From: Thermoplasmata archaeon
GTDB lineage: Archaea > Thermoplasmatota > SW-10-69-26
Length of the DNA stretch: 9,216 nt
NCBI GenBank assembly: GCA_003561665.1
Contig: PWVY01000117.1
Coordinates: 1 to 9,216, forward strand
Direction: 5' to 3'
A program made the position numbers and the translations under genes. This document shows, piece by piece, positions 1-6,597 of the stretch. How positions within the stretch are numbered: position 1 is the stretch's first letter; each line of letters opens with the position of its first letter. The notes under the pieces were generated by a model that did no database searches, had not been told where the DNA came from, and saw only the letters and a program-made list of their open reading frames with translations.

Positions 1-1
1 C

Positions 2-640
2 GAAGGCAGGATCTCGTTGTACCTCCTTGTTGCCATCGGGGTCGTGTTCGTGGCTCAGATTCTGATCAGCACGATGCGGCCGGGCTTGATGGGCACGATC
101 TTCGTCCTGGACCCGACGTGGCCCGAGAAGCCGTGGACCGTTCTCACGAGCATCTTCGCGCATGGAAGTTTAGCGCACTTGTTCGTCAACGGCATCATCT
201 TGTTCTTCTTTGGCCCGATCCTTGAGAAGCGCATCGGGTCGCGACGGTTCATCTACATCGTCGCAGCGGGCGGCATCATCGCGGGCCTCACGCAGGTCAC
301 GTTCTATGCGACGTTCCTTGGAGATGCGCGGGGCGTGGTCGGGTTCAGCGGCGCGTTGATGGGCATCCTGGGAACGTTGACGATCTTAGGGCCTCGGTTG
401 AGCGTGTTGTTGTTCTTCATCGTCCCGATGCCGCTTTGGCTTTTAACGCTCGGGTACGTCGTGTATGACTCGTTGGGCATGTTCTATCTGGAAGGTGGGA
501 ACGTTGCGCACCTTGCGCACCTTGCGGGCCTGGCGGTGGGCTTGATCGTGGGGTGGCGTTTGCGCAACCAGGGGTTCGCGTTCCCAGGGTACCAGGGGAA
601 CATCCAAGGCGGGGTTCAACCGGGTCGCTCGAGGTGGTAG
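2..640 (+). CDS. Rhomboid-family intramembrane serine protease (5' end outside window)
   Basis: Polytopic membrane protein predicted to cleave transmembrane substrates inside the lipid bilayer with a Ser-His dyad. Counting from the TTG at 17 (207 residues), the motif H49-x4-H54-x3-N58 lies in the second hydrophobic segment. GFSGALMG carries the catalytic Ser111. HLAHLAGLAVG carries the catalytic His168 in the last membrane segment. About six hydrophobic segments are visible (roughly 1-18, 52-68, 78-98, 107-124, 128-150, 163-180), followed by a short polar Gly/Arg-rich tail. The frame stays open to base 2 (E-G-R-I-S before the TTG), and the first membrane segment starts right at the TTG. The true start is therefore probably upstream of the window, and TTG 17 is only a fallback. 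All catalytic motifs are intact, so an active protease is expected. The substrate is unknown. Stop is TAG at 638-640. Confidence 0.88.
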   Translation, partial: EGRISLYLLVAIGVVFVAQILISTMRPGLMGTIFVLDPTWPEKPWTVLTSIFAHGSLAHLFVNGIILFFFGPILEKRIGSRRFIYIVAAGGIIAGLTQVTFYATFLGDARGVVGFSGALMGILGTLTILGPRLSVLLFFIVPMPLWLLTLGYVVYDSLGMFYLEGGNVAHLAHLAGLAVGLIVGWRLRNQGFAFPGYQGNIQGGVQPGRSRW

Positions 641-668
641 CGTGAGGGGTTCGGGAGCGTGATGCGGC

Positions 669-932
669 GTGGATCATGCGATGTACGAGAAGGCACGAAC
701 CCTCGTGGAGGAGGAGCGTGTAGAGCTTGTGGATGAGACCAGCAAGCGGGCCTACTTGGAGGTGGAGGGCTCCCAGGATACGTACGGGGTTCGACTGGAG
801 AGGGATCACACGTTCTCGTGTACGTGCCCGTATGCAACCATGCGCGGGATCCCCCAAGGGGCGCTTTGCAGCCATGCCTTGGCCGCCATCTTGCACGTTG
901 CAAACAGCCAAGGCCCATGGTTCGGCCCGTGA
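669..932 (+). CDS. Small stand-alone SWIM zinc-finger protein
   Basis: An 87-residue protein (GTG start) whose only recognisable module is a SWIM zinc finger, C51-x-C53-x13-C67-x-H69, matching the CxCx(n)CxH pattern. SWIM fingers bind DNA or mediate protein contacts, and occur in archaea both alone and fused to larger enzymes. The N-terminal half is charged (EKARTLVEEERVELVDE) and probably helical. A predicted beta-rich stretch (RAYLEVEGS, TYGVRLER) leads into the finger. The frame is bounded by an in-frame TGA at 660-662. ATG 681 is an alternative start that would remove only four residues. No good Shine-Dalgarno lies at the right distance; GAGGGG at 644-649 is too far. The gene follows the rhomboid gene by 28 nt and could be cotranscribed with it. 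Function unknown; a regulatory or DNA-repair accessory role is only a guess. Confidence 0.78.
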   Translation: MDHAMYEKARTLVEEERVELVDETSKRAYLEVEGSQDTYGVRLERDHTFSCTCPYATMRGIPQGALCSHALAAILHVANSQGPWFGP

Positions 933-959
933 CCGGACCCCGATTGCAAGGACGGTTTT

Positions 960-999
960 CCCGTTTGAACGAAGGTTGATGCTCGAAACCACGAACGGG
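960..999 (+). repeat. Imperfect long hairpin between SWIM and GH15 genes
   Basis: The arms CCCGTTTG (960-967) and CGAACGGG (992-999) can form eight pairs with one G-U wobble in RNA. Inside them GGTT (974-977) and AACC (987-990) form a second 4-bp stem. It lies 28 nt after the SWIM stop codon and about 60 nt before the GH15 start, with a T4 run (956-959) just before the left arm. It could be a 3'-end processing or termination structure of the upstream gene, or an operator-like element. Function is inference. Confidence 0.4.
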
Positions 1000-1026
1000 C
1001 CCATGTAATCAGGCTGTTCGCGGGGC

Positions 1027-1034
1027 TTTACTAA
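1027..1034 (+). promoter_or_regulatory. Putative archaeal TATA box for the GH15 gene
   Basis: TTTACTAA is the most AT-rich octamer in a GC-rich intergenic region. Its centre is about 30 nt upstream of ATG 1061, which suits a short-leader or leaderless archaeal transcript. It is flanked by GGGG (1022-1025) and CCCC (1035-1038), giving a symmetric GC frame. No clear BRE is visible. Inference from spacing only. Confidence 0.4.
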
Positions 1035-1060
1035 CCCCAACATGCCGGACATAGGTCTGA

Positions 1061-2956
1061 ATGTCGGAAACACCCGAGGACGGAATCCCTTTCGAGGCCC
1101 GCGCTGGGCGGAGCCTGGGCTCTTCACCTCCTATCGGGTACCACGGCATCATCGGGGATCTGCACACCTCGTGCTTGATCGGTAAAAACGGTCACATCGA
1201 CTGGTACTGCTACCCTCACTTCGACGATGATCCCATCTTCTGCGGGCTCTTGGACGAGCAACAAGGCGGCCGCTTCGCTATCGACCTGATCGATGGGGAA
1301 CCCATGCGTCAACTCTACCTTCCTGATACGAACGTGCTCCTCACACGCCTCCTGGGGCCCTCCGGCCAGCTCGAGATCACCGATTTCATGCCGGTGAAAA
1401 CAACCAACGTCAAACACGAAGGCGAGCACTGGCATGGCCTGATCCGGCGTGCTCGCAGCATCCGGGGGAACGTCGATGTCCGCCTCGACTGCCGGCCTAC
1501 GTTCCGGTTCGCCAAGCAAGCCCCCACCGTCACTGCGACGAAAACCAGCACTCTCTTCGAAGGGCCCGATCGAGCCCTACGCTTGACCTCGCCCATGCCG
1601 CTTGACACCACGCAAGGCCCCCCTGGAACGGCAGGCGCGCATGCGAACTTCCGCTTGCCCCATGGCGAATCCGCATGGTTCACGCTTTGCGACGACAGAG
1701 AAGGGAACCCGTACGATCTTGACCCCCATGCCGCCCAAAGCCTGGCCTCGCTCCTCGATGAGACCGTGTTCAACTGGAGGGAATGGATCGATCGATGCCG
1801 GTACGATGGGCGTTGGCAAAGCCACGTCCGCCGCTCCGCGCTCACCCTCAAACTTCTCACCTTCGCCCCCACCGGGGCCATCGTTGCCGCCCCCACCACG
1901 AGCCTACCAGAGAAGATCGGGAAAACACGCAACTGGGACTACCGGTACACATGGCTCCGCGATGCCGTGTTCACACTCCGCGCCCTCTTCCGCCTTGGAT
2001 TCCACGAAGAAGGCATCTCGTTCCTCGACTGGCTTGTCGATCGCATCCACGAAGCAGCCACGGACGACCCCATCCAAGCCGTTTACGGCATCGACGGCCG
2101 CCACCATCTCCCAGAGGAAACCATCGACCACCTGGAAGGATACCGCTCCTCGCGCCCCGTTCGCCTTGGGAACGCAGCCCACTCCCAGCGCCAACTCGAC
2201 GTATACGGGTCGCTGCTGGAAGCCGTCTCCGACTACGCCGACCGCATCGACGACCTTGAACGGACGTGGGAGGCGCTGTTGCCCCTGATGAGCTGGTTAA
2301 GCGACCACTGGCGCGAGCCCGACGAGAGCATCTGGGAGATCCGCGGCCAACGCCAGCACTTCGTGTACTCCAAAACCATGTGCTGGGTCGCGTTCGACCG
2401 TGCCATCCGCCTCGCAGAGGCCTATGACCTTCCCGGGAACACGCAACGATGGAAGCAGGAACGAGCCGCCATCCGACACCAGGTCAACGAACACGGCGTC
2501 GACCCCAAGAAAGGCTACTTCAAGCAACACTACGACACGAACACCCTCGACGCCAGCAACCTCCGCATCCCCCTCTTCGGTTTCCTACCGCCCGACGATC
2601 CACGCGTCCAAGCCACCGTCAAGAACACCGTCAAGAACCTCACAACCGACGGCCTCGTCCACCGGTATCGCTCCAACACGACGCCCGATGGCTTGCCCGA
2701 TGGAGAAGGAACGTTCTCCCTTTGCTCCTTCTGGCTCGTCGACAACCTCGTCCTCCAGGGCGAGATCGACGAAGCCTGGCTCGAGTTCGAGAAACTGCTC
2801 ACACACTCCAACCATCTCAACCTCTTCGCGGAACAAATCGGGATCCAAGGGACCTCCCTGGGGAACTTCCCCCAAGCCTTCACCCACATCGGGTTGATCC
2901 ACAGCGCGCTCCTCCTCGATAAGGCCCTTACCGCCAAACGGATGGCCCGATTCTAA
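1061..2956 (+). CDS. GH15 family glycoside hydrolase, probable trehalase (or glucoamylase)
   Basis: A 631-residue, full-length, cytosolic inverting glucosidase with no signal peptide. The N-terminal beta-sandwich domain (about 25-235) begins with GYHGIIGDLHTSCLIG and NGHIDWYCYPHFDDDPIF, the family's opening signature. The (alpha/alpha)6 catalytic domain (about 250-625) carries RNWDYRYTWLRDA (290-302), PVRLGNAAHSQRQLDVYG (366-383), IWEIRG with probable general acid E426, EGTFSLCSFWLVDN, LNLFAEQ with probable general base E591, and GNFPQAFTHIGLIHSA near the end. Characterised archaeal GH15 proteins from Thermoplasma and Sulfolobus relatives are trehalases, and the neighbouring otsA favours trehalose as substrate. 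Alpha-glucan hydrolysis cannot be excluded by sequence. The start is firm: an in-frame TGA at 1058-1060 directly precedes ATG 1061. There is only a weak AGGT upstream, which fits the short-leader promoter at about 1030. The pfkB-like gene follows in the same frame after the TAA. Confidence 0.93.
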   Translation: MSETPEDGIPFEARAGRSLGSSPPIGYHGIIGDLHTSCLIGKNGHIDWYCYPHFDDDPIFCGLLDEQQGGRFAIDLIDGEPMRQLYLPDTNVLLTRLLGPSGQLEITDFMPVKTTNVKHEGEHWHGLIRRARSIRGNVDVRLDCRPTFRFAKQAPTVTATKTSTLFEGPDRALRLTSPMPLDTTQGPPGTAGAHANFRLPHGESAWFTLCDDREGNPYDLDPHAAQSLASLLDETVFNWREWIDRCRYDGRWQSHVRRSALTLKLLTFAPTGAIVAAPTTSLPEKIGKTRNWDYRYTWLRDAVFTLRALFRLGFHEEGISFLDWLVDRIHEAATDDPIQAVYGIDGRHHLPEETIDHLEGYRSSRPVRLGNAAHSQRQLDVYGSLLEAVSDYADRIDDLERTWEALLPLMSWLSDHWREPDESIWEIRGQRQHFVYSKTMCWVAFDRAIRLAEAYDLPGNTQRWKQERAAIRHQVNEHGVDPKKGYFKQHYDTNTLDASNLRIPLFGFLPPDDPRVQATVKNTVKNLTTDGLVHRYRSNTTPDGLPDGEGTFSLCSFWLVDNLVLQGEIDEAWLEFEKLLTHSNHLNLFAEQIGIQGTSLGNFPQAFTHIGLIHSALLLDKALTAKRMARF

Positions 2957-3013
2957 CATGCGAACATCCTCGCCCACGCGCAAACCGATAAACCCCAGAC
3001 GCCATCCCAACGC

Positions 3014-4051
3014 GTGCTCGACGACCTTGCAAGAACGCTTGAAAGCCCCAACAACATCCCCAACGACGCACACGCCGTGATCCTTCCCGACCTGTTCATC
3101 GACTGCCTTGTCCCCCTCAAGAACCGATCAACCTTCGAGGACGGCATGGACCGCTTGATCCACCAAGGCGGCGGCAACCTCATCACCTCTCAACAACGCC
3201 TCAACCTCGGCGGGAACGCAGCCAACACCGCGCAAGCCCTCGCAGGCCTGGGCGTTCCCACGACCCTCATCGCCGCCACCAACCCCATCGGGGAGGCCCT
3301 CTTCACCCAAGCCACGCAAGAGCTTCCCGCCACGATCCACACGATCAACACAAAAACCGCCTCCACCACCGTCGCCCTCGAACTCGCCTCCGAAGAGGCC
3401 AACGTCATGCTCTCCAACCCCGGCCCCCTTGCCCGCATCGGGCCAAAGGACCTCGACGAAGACGCATGGGACCTCATCGCCACCGCCAACCTCCTCGCCA
3501 TCACCAACTGGTCCCAAACCCTTCACCACGGCACCGACCTCCTCCAAGAGGTCCTCCCATACGCGAAACAGGCCGGAACCTTCACCTTCCTCGACACCGG
3601 GGATCCAGCCCACCGCGGCGACCATGCCCACGAACTGCTCAACGAACCAAGCGTCCAGAACGACCTCGACGCCTGGGGGATGAACGAGCACGAAGCCCGC
3701 ACGTTCGCCGCCGCCCTCAGCAACGAGAACCCCGACGCGATCGACGAGCACGACGCAGCCCGAACCCTCGACGATCACGTTCAAGCACGCATCGACGTTC
3801 ACACCGCCAGCGAAGCCTTCAGCATGAACGCCAACGAGCACGTCCGCTCCCCAACGTTCACCATCACGCCCCGCCACCTCACCGGTGCCGGGGATGCATG
3901 GAACGCAGGGAACCTCCTTGGCACGCTTCTCAACCTCGAACCCCCCGCCCGGTTAACCCTCGCGAACGCGGTCGCTGCCCTCACTATCGCTCGGCCCGAA
4001 CAATCCCCCCCCTCGATGGAAGACATCGCGCACTTCCTCCAAGAGCGGTAA
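3014..4051 (+). CDS. PfkB (ribokinase)-family carbohydrate kinase
   Basis: A 345-residue cytosolic ATP-dependent sugar kinase candidate. The PfkB N-terminal signature is seen as LNLGGNAANTAQALAGLG (64-80), preceded by a GGG-containing substrate-lid region (QGGGNL, 51-56). The C-terminal signature is LTGAGDAWNAGNLLGTLL (289-306), with catalytic base D294 in the GAGD anion hole. FLDTGDPAHR (192-201) and the N-x-x-E element of MNEHEA (223-228) are at expected positions. The start is uncertain. GTG 3014 has no Shine-Dalgarno, but GATAAAC (2987-2993) lies about 25 nt upstream as a weak TATA candidate. The frame is open back to the GH15 stop without another start codon. Substrate is not determined by sequence. 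Position between a probable trehalase and OtsA makes glucose (giving glucose-6-phosphate for OtsA) the leading guess. Other sugars or nucleosides remain possible. Confidence 0.85.
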   Translation: MLDDLARTLESPNNIPNDAHAVILPDLFIDCLVPLKNRSTFEDGMDRLIHQGGGNLITSQQRLNLGGNAANTAQALAGLGVPTTLIAATNPIGEALFTQATQELPATIHTINTKTASTTVALELASEEANVMLSNPGPLARIGPKDLDEDAWDLIATANLLAITNWSQTLHHGTDLLQEVLPYAKQAGTFTFLDTGDPAHRGDHAHELLNEPSVQNDLDAWGMNEHEARTFAAALSNENPDAIDEHDAARTLDDHVQARIDVHTASEAFSMNANEHVRSPTFTITPRHLTGAGDAWNAGNLLGTLLNLEPPARLTLANAVAALTIARPEQSPPSMEDIAHFLQER

Positions 4052-4084
4052 AGCTTCGCCACGCACAAATGTGCACCGGACCAA

Positions 4085-4115
4085 GCCTTCATGCTCCTTC
4101 ATCCCCGATGAAGGC
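4085..4115 (+). promoter_or_regulatory. Two mutually exclusive hairpins in the otsA leader
   Basis: CCTTCATC (4096-4103) and GATGAAGG (4107-4114) form a perfect 8-bp stem with a CCC loop. An upstream copy of the left arm, GCCTTCAT (4085-4092), can pair with ATGAAGGC (4108-4115) instead, also 8 bp, with a 15-nt loop. Both use the same right arm, so only one can form at a time. The structure sits 40-70 nt before the otsA start, in the 102-nt gap after the kinase stop. It could be a terminator or processing site of the kinase gene, or a leader switch. No function is established. Confidence 0.4.
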
Positions 4116-4139
4116 CCGGTGAGGAGAGCGGCCCCCGGC

Positions 4140-4145
4140 GGAGGT
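4140..4145 (+). promoter_or_regulatory. Shine-Dalgarno for otsA, partly self-complementary with its spacer
   Basis: GGAGGT ends 8 nt before GTG 4154 and decides this start. GAGG (4141-4144) can pair with CCTC (4149-4152) across a TAGA loop, so a small hairpin could hide the ribosome site. The pairing is only 4 bp and may be chance. Confidence 0.6.
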
Positions 4146-4153
4146 AGACCTCG

Positions 4154-5638
4154 GTGGAACCTGACGCTTCAAACCTCGTCATCGTCTCGAACCGATTGCC
4201 CGTGGATGTCGAACAGACCCCCAACGGTCTCCAAGTCAACGCGAGCCCCGGAGGCCTCGCCGAAGCCCTTCACCGCCTGATGACGAGACGAGGCGGCACC
4301 TGGATCGGGTGGCCCGGCCTTACAGGACCCGTAGACCTTGCGAACGCCAACAACCCCCCCAACCTCGGCTACGATCTCCACCCCGTCTTCTTCACGCAAC
4401 AAGAACACGAGGACTACTACCAAGGCTTCGCGAACGAGATCCTCTGGCCCCTCTTCCACGACCTACACCCCTACTGCGAGTTCCAACCCCGATTCTGGGA
4501 AACCTACCGCTCGATGAACCAACGCTTCGCAGAAGCAGCCCACAAAGCCGGAACCGGGAACGAGCCCGTTTGGATCCACGACTACCACCTCTTCCTCGCA
4601 GGCAAACACCTTCGCGAACTCAACCACGAACAACCGCTCGGCTTTTTCCTACACATCCCCGTCCCCACCGCCGACACCCTCCAGCGCCTCCCCTGGCACA
4701 AACAAATCCTCGAAGCCCTCACCACCTTCGACACCATCGGCGTACAAACCCAACGCGACCTCGAAAACCTCCACAACGCCCTCCCCCAACTCCTCCCCGA
4801 AACACACGTAACCACGAAAGGCAACGCCCTCACCATCCACCGCAACGACCACGAAACAAACGCCTACGCCATCCCCATCAGCACCGACATCGAGAAGATC
4901 CAAAACAAGGCCACAAGCCCCCCCGTGCAACAACGAGCAAACCACCTCAAACAACACCTAAGAGGAAACGACGACCACACCTACATCGTCGGCGTCGAAC
5001 GCCTCGACTACACCAAAGGCATCCCCGAACGCCTACAAGCCTTCCGCAACGCCCTCGAAACATACCCCGACCTCGCCCAAAACACCACCCTCATCCAACA
5101 CGCCAACCCAAGCCGCGAACAAATCAACCAATACCAAGAACTCCGACACGAGGTCGAACACCTCGTCGGCCGAACCAACGGAGCCTTCGGAACCATCGAC
5201 TGGACCCCCATCCGCTACAGCTACGGACACCTGGACTTCGAGAAAATCCTCGCCCTCTACCGCCTCGCCGACATCGCCCTCGTCACGCCCCTACGCGACG
5301 GCATGAACCTCGTCGCGAAAGAATACTGCGCAGCCAACACCGATAACGACGGGGTCCTCATCCTCAGCAAATTCGCAGGAGCCGCAGAAGAACTTCACGA
5401 AAACGCCCTCATCGTCAACCCCCACGACATCGACCAAACAGCGAAAGCCATCCACGAAGCCAGCACCATGCCCCGGAACGAACGCCACGACCGCATGAAC
5501 CGCATGCGCGCATACCTCGCCACACACGACGTTCACCGCTGGTCCGAAAAATACCTCCGAGAACTCGACCCCCACCTCCCACCAGACGCCACCGACCCAA
5601 GATCCAGCACCCGCGACACCGTCTGGCGGACCACCTGA
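4154..5638 (+). CDS. otsA: Trehalose-6-phosphate synthase, GT20 family
   Basis: Cytosolic retaining glycosyltransferase that joins glucose from UDP-glucose to glucose-6-phosphate, giving trehalose-6-phosphate. Its 494 residues match the usual size of single-domain OtsA; no C-terminal phosphatase domain is fused. In order: LVIVSNRLPV (8-17, with R14), GGLAEAL and WIGWPG (33-54), YYQGFANEILWPLFH (88-102), VWIHDYHL (139-146, D143), GFFLHIPVP (163-171, H167), GVERLDYTKGIPERL (280-294, with phosphate-contacting R283 and K288), GTIDWTPIRY (346-355), LVTPLRDGMNLVAKEY (376-391, D382 and E390), then LSKFAGAAEEL. All match the GT-B fold and donor/acceptor motifs of OtsA. The GTG start is backed by a good Shine-Dalgarno 8 nt upstream. 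The coding strand is extremely C- and A-rich. OtsB is absent nearby. A 7-residue GGAAACC arm just after the stop pairs with GGTTCC as a small hairpin (5639-5654). Confidence 0.95.
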   Translation: MEPDASNLVIVSNRLPVDVEQTPNGLQVNASPGGLAEALHRLMTRRGGTWIGWPGLTGPVDLANANNPPNLGYDLHPVFFTQQEHEDYYQGFANEILWPLFHDLHPYCEFQPRFWETYRSMNQRFAEAAHKAGTGNEPVWIHDYHLFLAGKHLRELNHEQPLGFFLHIPVPTADTLQRLPWHKQILEALTTFDTIGVQTQRDLENLHNALPQLLPETHVTTKGNALTIHRNDHETNAYAIPISTDIEKIQNKATSPPVQQRANHLKQHLRGNDDHTYIVGVERLDYTKGIPERLQAFRNALETYPDLAQNTTLIQHANPSREQINQYQELRHEVEHLVGRTNGAFGTIDWTPIRYSYGHLDFEKILALYRLADIALVTPLRDGMNLVAKEYCAANTDNDGVLILSKFAGAAEELHENALIVNPHDIDQTAKAIHEASTMPRNERHDRMNRMRAYLATHDVHRWSEKYLRELDPHLPPDATDPRSSTRDTVWRTT

Positions 5639-5696
5639 GGTTCCACAGGAAACCGCCCCCTCACCCCTTAAGCGAACGCCCCCAACTTCTCCACGC

Positions 5697-6524
5697 GTGG
5701 CACTTCCGAAGCTCCTTCAAAACCCCACCGTGCATGACGCGCACGACCTCGCCAAGGAAACCCTCGACACATGCATGGTGCAACTCGTCGGAGCATGCAC
5801 CATCGATTACCAAGGCCGCGCACAAAGCACCCTCGCCAGCGGCGAACGGCTCGTCATCATCAAACCCGACGGCACCCTCCTTGTACACACCGACGAAGGC
5901 GTAAAACCCGTCAACTGGCAACCCCCAGGCACCAGCAGCGCCATCGCCATCAAAAGCCTCGACGACGACGAGCCTCTCCTCATTATCACCGTCGAACGAA
6001 GGAAACCCCACGAGATCGTCACCATCGCCTTCGAAGACATCCACTTCATCGCCACCTTCAACCTCGAAGACTGGGAAGACCTCCAACTGCTCGGCACCGA
6101 AGCCGACATCGCTGAACTCCTCCGGTTGAACCCCGACCTCATCGAAGAAGGCTTCACACCCTACGAGATGGAACTCGACCGCCGCCGCGGACCCATGGAC
6201 ATCTACGGCCACGACGCACACGACACCCGAACCGTGGTCGAAGTCAAACGACGAACCGCAGGCATCGAGGAAGCCACCCAACTTGCCCGCTACGTCGAGC
6301 GAGAACGGGAAAAACACGGGAACGTTCGAGGCCTCCTCGCAGCCCCAGGCATCAGCGAGAAAGCCCAACACTACCTTCGCGACAAGAACCTCGAACACTG
6401 CCAACTCGACCTGGACGAACTCCTGCCCATGGTCCCCCAACTCCACGCAACCCAACGCACCCTGGGAGCCTTCCAAGAAGCCCAAGAACCCCAAACCCCC
6501 ACGCCTGCATCCAAGGAACCCTAA
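5697..6524 (+). CDS. nucS: Endonuclease NucS/EndoMS, archaeal type
   Basis: Nuclear-type mismatch-repair role in archaea without MutS/MutL: NucS/EndoMS cuts both strands at mismatches and also acts on branched or single-stranded DNA. The 275-residue protein has an N-terminal dimerisation/DNA-binding domain (about 28-115) with GRAQSTL, RLVIIKPDGTLLVH and PVNWQPPG; W74 sits where the base-stacking Trp of the family is expected. A PD-(D/E)XK (RecB-like) nuclease domain follows: GPMDIYG (D168), VVEVKRR (E182, K184), and ATQLARYVE (Q195, Y199). The catalytic residues look complete. The C terminus has QRTLGAF (253-259), a PIP-box-like motif that would tether the enzyme to PCNA, followed by a Pro/Thr/Glu-rich tail. 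The GTG start has no Shine-Dalgarno; CTTAAG (5667-5672) lies about 27 nt upstream and may be the TATA element of a leaderless transcript. The gene is 58 nt after otsA, so it may be independent of the sugar genes. Confidence 0.94.
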   Translation: MALPKLLQNPTVHDAHDLAKETLDTCMVQLVGACTIDYQGRAQSTLASGERLVIIKPDGTLLVHTDEGVKPVNWQPPGTSSAIAIKSLDDDEPLLIITVERRKPHEIVTIAFEDIHFIATFNLEDWEDLQLLGTEADIAELLRLNPDLIEEGFTPYEMELDRRRGPMDIYGHDAHDTRTVVEVKRRTAGIEEATQLARYVEREREKHGNVRGLLAAPGISEKAQHYLRDKNLEHCQLDLDELLPMVPQLHATQRTLGAFQEAQEPQTPTPASKEP

Positions 6525-6567
6525 CCGGGAAACGCGACCTTGGACCGCGCCCGAGCAGGACAACCGT

Positions 6568-6579
6568 AAAGGGCCCTTT
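6568..6579 (+). promoter_or_regulatory. Perfect 12-bp palindrome upstream of the ACT gene
   Basis: AAAGGGCCCTTT is a perfect palindrome ending 18 nt before ATG 6598 and overlapping the only AT-rich candidate for a TATA element (TAAAG, 6567-6571). A dimeric repressor bound here would block transcription. A perfect 12-mer palindrome is expected about twice by chance in a window of this size, so location is the main support. Confidence 0.35.
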
Positions 6580-6585
6580 GACGAA

Positions 6586-6590
6586 GGGAG
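6586..6590 (+). promoter_or_regulatory. Shine-Dalgarno of the ACT-domain gene
   Basis: GGGAG, within GGGAGAGGT, ends 7 nt before ATG 6598 and selects this start over upstream in-frame starts that lie inside nucS. Confidence 0.55.
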
Positions 6591-6597
6591 AGGTATT

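Noticed and set aside
3128..3877. 249-codon open frame on the - strand opposite the PfkB kinase gene
   Set aside because: Val/Gly-rich translation without motifs, a by-product of the codon bias of the real gene.
3014..4051. OtsB-like phosphatase as the middle gene of the trehalose module
   Set aside because: The protein has clear PfkB signatures (GGNAAN, GAGD) and no HAD DxDxT motif.
4309..5346. 345-codon + strand frame inside otsA
   Set aside because: Translation is Arg/Pro/His repeats typical of an out-of-frame reading of C/A-rich DNA; otsA motifs in the other frame are complete.
5697..6524. Actinobacterial origin, because NucS, OtsA and GH15 also occur together in actinobacteria
   Set aside because: The NucS motifs (GRAQSTL, PVNWQPPG), the PIP-box-like tail and the GlmM start are of archaeal type, and promoters look TATA-like; not fully excluded.
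5661..6563. 300-codon open frame on the - strand opposite nucS
   Set aside because: No recognisable domain, low-complexity composition, and it fully overlaps a gene with intact catalytic motifs; long antisense frames are expected with C-rich third positions.
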